Below are positions 62,665 through 64,000 of a DNA stretch of 64,000 nt, piece by piece. Under the pieces are notes generated by a model. It was given only the letters and a program-made list of their open reading frames with translations, had not been told where the DNA came from and made no database searches. The DNA is taken from assembly GCA_028279445.1 (NCBI GenBank), contig JANQNT010000023.1:434001-498000 (forward strand). Reading direction: 5' to 3'. Every line of letters starts with the position of its first letter. Position 1 is the first letter of the stretch. Position numbers and translations under genes: made by a program. Origin of the DNA: Tepidamorphaceae bacterium. Lineage in GTDB: Bacteria > Pseudomonadota > Alphaproteobacteria > Rhizobiales > Tepidamorphaceae.

Positions 62665-64000
62665 ATGGCCCACAAGAGCGACATCGAAATCGCCCGCGAA
62701 GCTGACAAGAAGCCGATCCAGGAGATCGGCGCGAAGCTGGGCATCCCCTCGGAACACCTTCTGCCGTTCGGCCATGACAAGGCGAAGGTGTCGGCCGAGT
62801 TCATTGCCGCGCAGCGCGACAAGCCCAACGGCAAGCTGATCCTGGTGACGGCAGTCAATCCGACCCCGGCCGGCGAAGGCAAGACGACCACCACGGTGGG
62901 TCTGGGCGATGGCCTCAACGCCATCGGCAAGAAGGCCGCCATCTGCATCCGCGAGGCCTCGCTGGGCCCCTGCTTCGGCATGAAGGGCGGCGCGGCCGGC
63001 GGCGGCTACGCACAGGTCGTGCCGATGGAGGAGATGAACCTCCACTTCACCGGCGACTTCCATGCCATCACCAGCGCGCACAACCTGCTGTCGGCGATGA
63101 TCGACAACCACATCTACTGGGGCAACGAACTGGAAATCGACATGCGCCGGGTGGCCTGGCGCCGCGTGCTGGACATGAATGATCGCGCCCTGCGTGACAT
63201 CGTCACCTCGCTCGGCGGGGTCGCCAACGGCTTCCCGCGACAGGCCGGCTTCGACATCACGGTTGCTTCCGAAGTGATGGCGATCCTGTGCCTGGCCAAC
63301 GACCTCGACGATCTGCAGAAGCGCCTTGGCGACATCATCGTTGCCTATCGCCGCGACCGCTCGCCGGTCTATTGCCGCGACATCAAGGCCGACGGTGCCA
63401 TGACGGTGCTGCTGAAGGACGCGCTGCAGCCCAACCTGGTGCAGACGCTGGAGAACAATCCGGCCTTCGTACATGGCGGTCCCTTCGCCAACATCGCCCA
63501 TGGCTGCAACTCGGTGGTCGCCACCACCACGGCGCTCAAGCTCGCCGACTACGTGGTCACCGAAGCCGGGTTCGGCGCCGACCTGGGTGCCGAGAAGTTC
63601 ATGAACATCAAGTGCCGCAAGGCGGGCATCTCGCCCGACGCGGTGGTGATCGTGGCCACGGTGCGCGCCATGAAGATGAACGGCGGTGTCGCCAAGGCGG
63701 ACCTCGGCGCGGAGAATGTCGACGCGGTCAAGAAGGGCTGCGCCAACCTCGGCCGCCACATCGAGAACGTGAAGTCGTTCGGCGTGCCCGCCGTGGTCGC
63801 CATCAACCACTTCGTCACCGACACGGACGCGGAGGTCCAGGCGGTGCAGGAGTATGCGGCAAGCCTCGGCTCGGAGGCGATCGTGTGCAGGCACTGGGCG
63901 GACGGTTCGGCTGGCGTCAAGGAACTGGCGACACGGGTAGCCGAGATTGCCGAAAGCGGGACGGCGCAGTTCTCCCCGCTGTATCCCGACGACATGGGGC
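62665..64000 (+). CDS. fhs: Formate-tetrahydrofolate ligase (partial, C-terminus off window)
   Basis: The first 445 of roughly 557 residues of Fhs, which makes 10-formyl-tetrahydrofolate from formate, ATP and tetrahydrofolate. P-loop TPAGEGKTT is at residues 67-75. [19 protein letters not shown] and [20 protein letters not shown] are the signature motifs, and [20 protein letters not shown] follows. AAGGAG precedes the ATG at 62665. It follows mgdD by 122 bases that hold a small GC hairpin but no clear promoter, so it is probably co-transcribed and handles the C1 units from amine demethylation. Confidence 0.95.
   Translation, partial: MAHKSDIEIAREADKKPIQEIGAKLGIPSEHLLPFGHDKAKVSAEFIAAQRDKPNGKLILVTAVNPTPAGEGKTTTTVGLGDGLNAIGKKAAICIREASLGPCFGMKGGAAGGGYAQVVPMEEMNLHFTGDFHAITSAHNLLSAMIDNHIYWGNELEIDMRRVAWRRVLDMNDRALRDIVTSLGGVANGFPRQAGFDITVASEVMAILCLANDLDDLQKRLGDIIVAYRRDRSPVYCRDIKADGAMTVLLKDALQPNLVQTLENNPAFVHGGPFANIAHGCNSVVATTTALKLADYVVTEAGFGADLGAEKFMNIKCRKAGISPDAVVIVATVRAMKMNGGVAKADLGAENVDAVKKGCANLGRHIENVKSFGVPAVVAINHFVTDTDAEVQAVQEYAASLGSEAIVCRHWADGSAGVKELATRVAEIAESGTAQFSPLYPDDMG

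Overview
The window looks like chromosome of a high-GC alphaproteobacterium, most likely Hyphomicrobiales (Rhizobiales). The reasons are high GC with codon bias to match, a RIME/ABC-type rhizobial palindromic repeat near 23.5 kb, a rhizobial Tat-exported repeat protein, an R. etli-type asparaginase II, and complete methylated-amine (C1) genes of the kind found in marine and soil alphaproteobacteria. No rRNA, tRNA, phage, IS transposase or CRISPR array was recognised. This placement is inference from gene content only.

Layout. 0-5 kb: minus-strand Mrp/Mbh-type cation/proton antiporter operon (E-F-G-MbhDE-B-C-D-D'), running off the left edge. 5-9 kb: msrB, an outer-membrane-like protein, an isochorismatase-family hydrolase and a GcdH-type acyl-CoA dehydrogenase. 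8.8-16.5 kb: minus-strand methylmalonyl-CoA mutase block (small Met-rich protein, mutA, mutB, lipoprotein, meaB, pyroglutamyl peptidase, DMT exporter). 16.7-22 kb: HerA-like ATPase, M20 dipeptidase, two c-type cytochromes and a class IV aminotransferase. 22-23.6 kb: repeat-rich stretch holding three different repeat families, a small secreted Cys protein and a DUF2892 gene behind a perfect BigR/SqrR-type operator. 23.5-34 kb: sodB, Tat protein, SCP2-type thiolase, asparaginase, ThDP enzyme, a TetR/quinone-reductase divergent pair with repeated operators, CoA-transferase and a crotonase.

34.5-64 kb is the main interest: an ammonium transporter with small partner ORFs, then a nearly complete trimethylamine-to-C1 locus. 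Minus strand, 54.1 to 36.7 kb: FAD oxidoreductase, gmaS, mgsA, mgsB, mgsC, a 137-aa unknown, a C-N hydrolase, a 195-aa unknown, tmm, the TMAO ABC transporter (binding protein, ATPase, fused double permease), tdm, and a second FAD oxidoreductase. A FadR-type regulator is divergent at 54.3 kb. A phosphatase, a class I glutamine amidotransferase and a GlxA-type regulator follow, and mgdABCD plus fhs run rightwards to the edge.

How they work together (family knowledge): trimethylamine is oxidised to TMAO (Tmm) or TMAO is imported (Tmo). Tdm splits TMAO to dimethylamine and formaldehyde. Methylamine is joined to glutamate (GmaS), converted to N-methylglutamate (MgsABC) and oxidised (MgdABCD), giving a C1 unit for tetrahydrofolate (Fhs) and recycling glutamate. 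The known dimethylamine monooxygenase genes (dmm) are not in the window, and several unassigned genes sit inside the locus. Those are the best candidates for something new.
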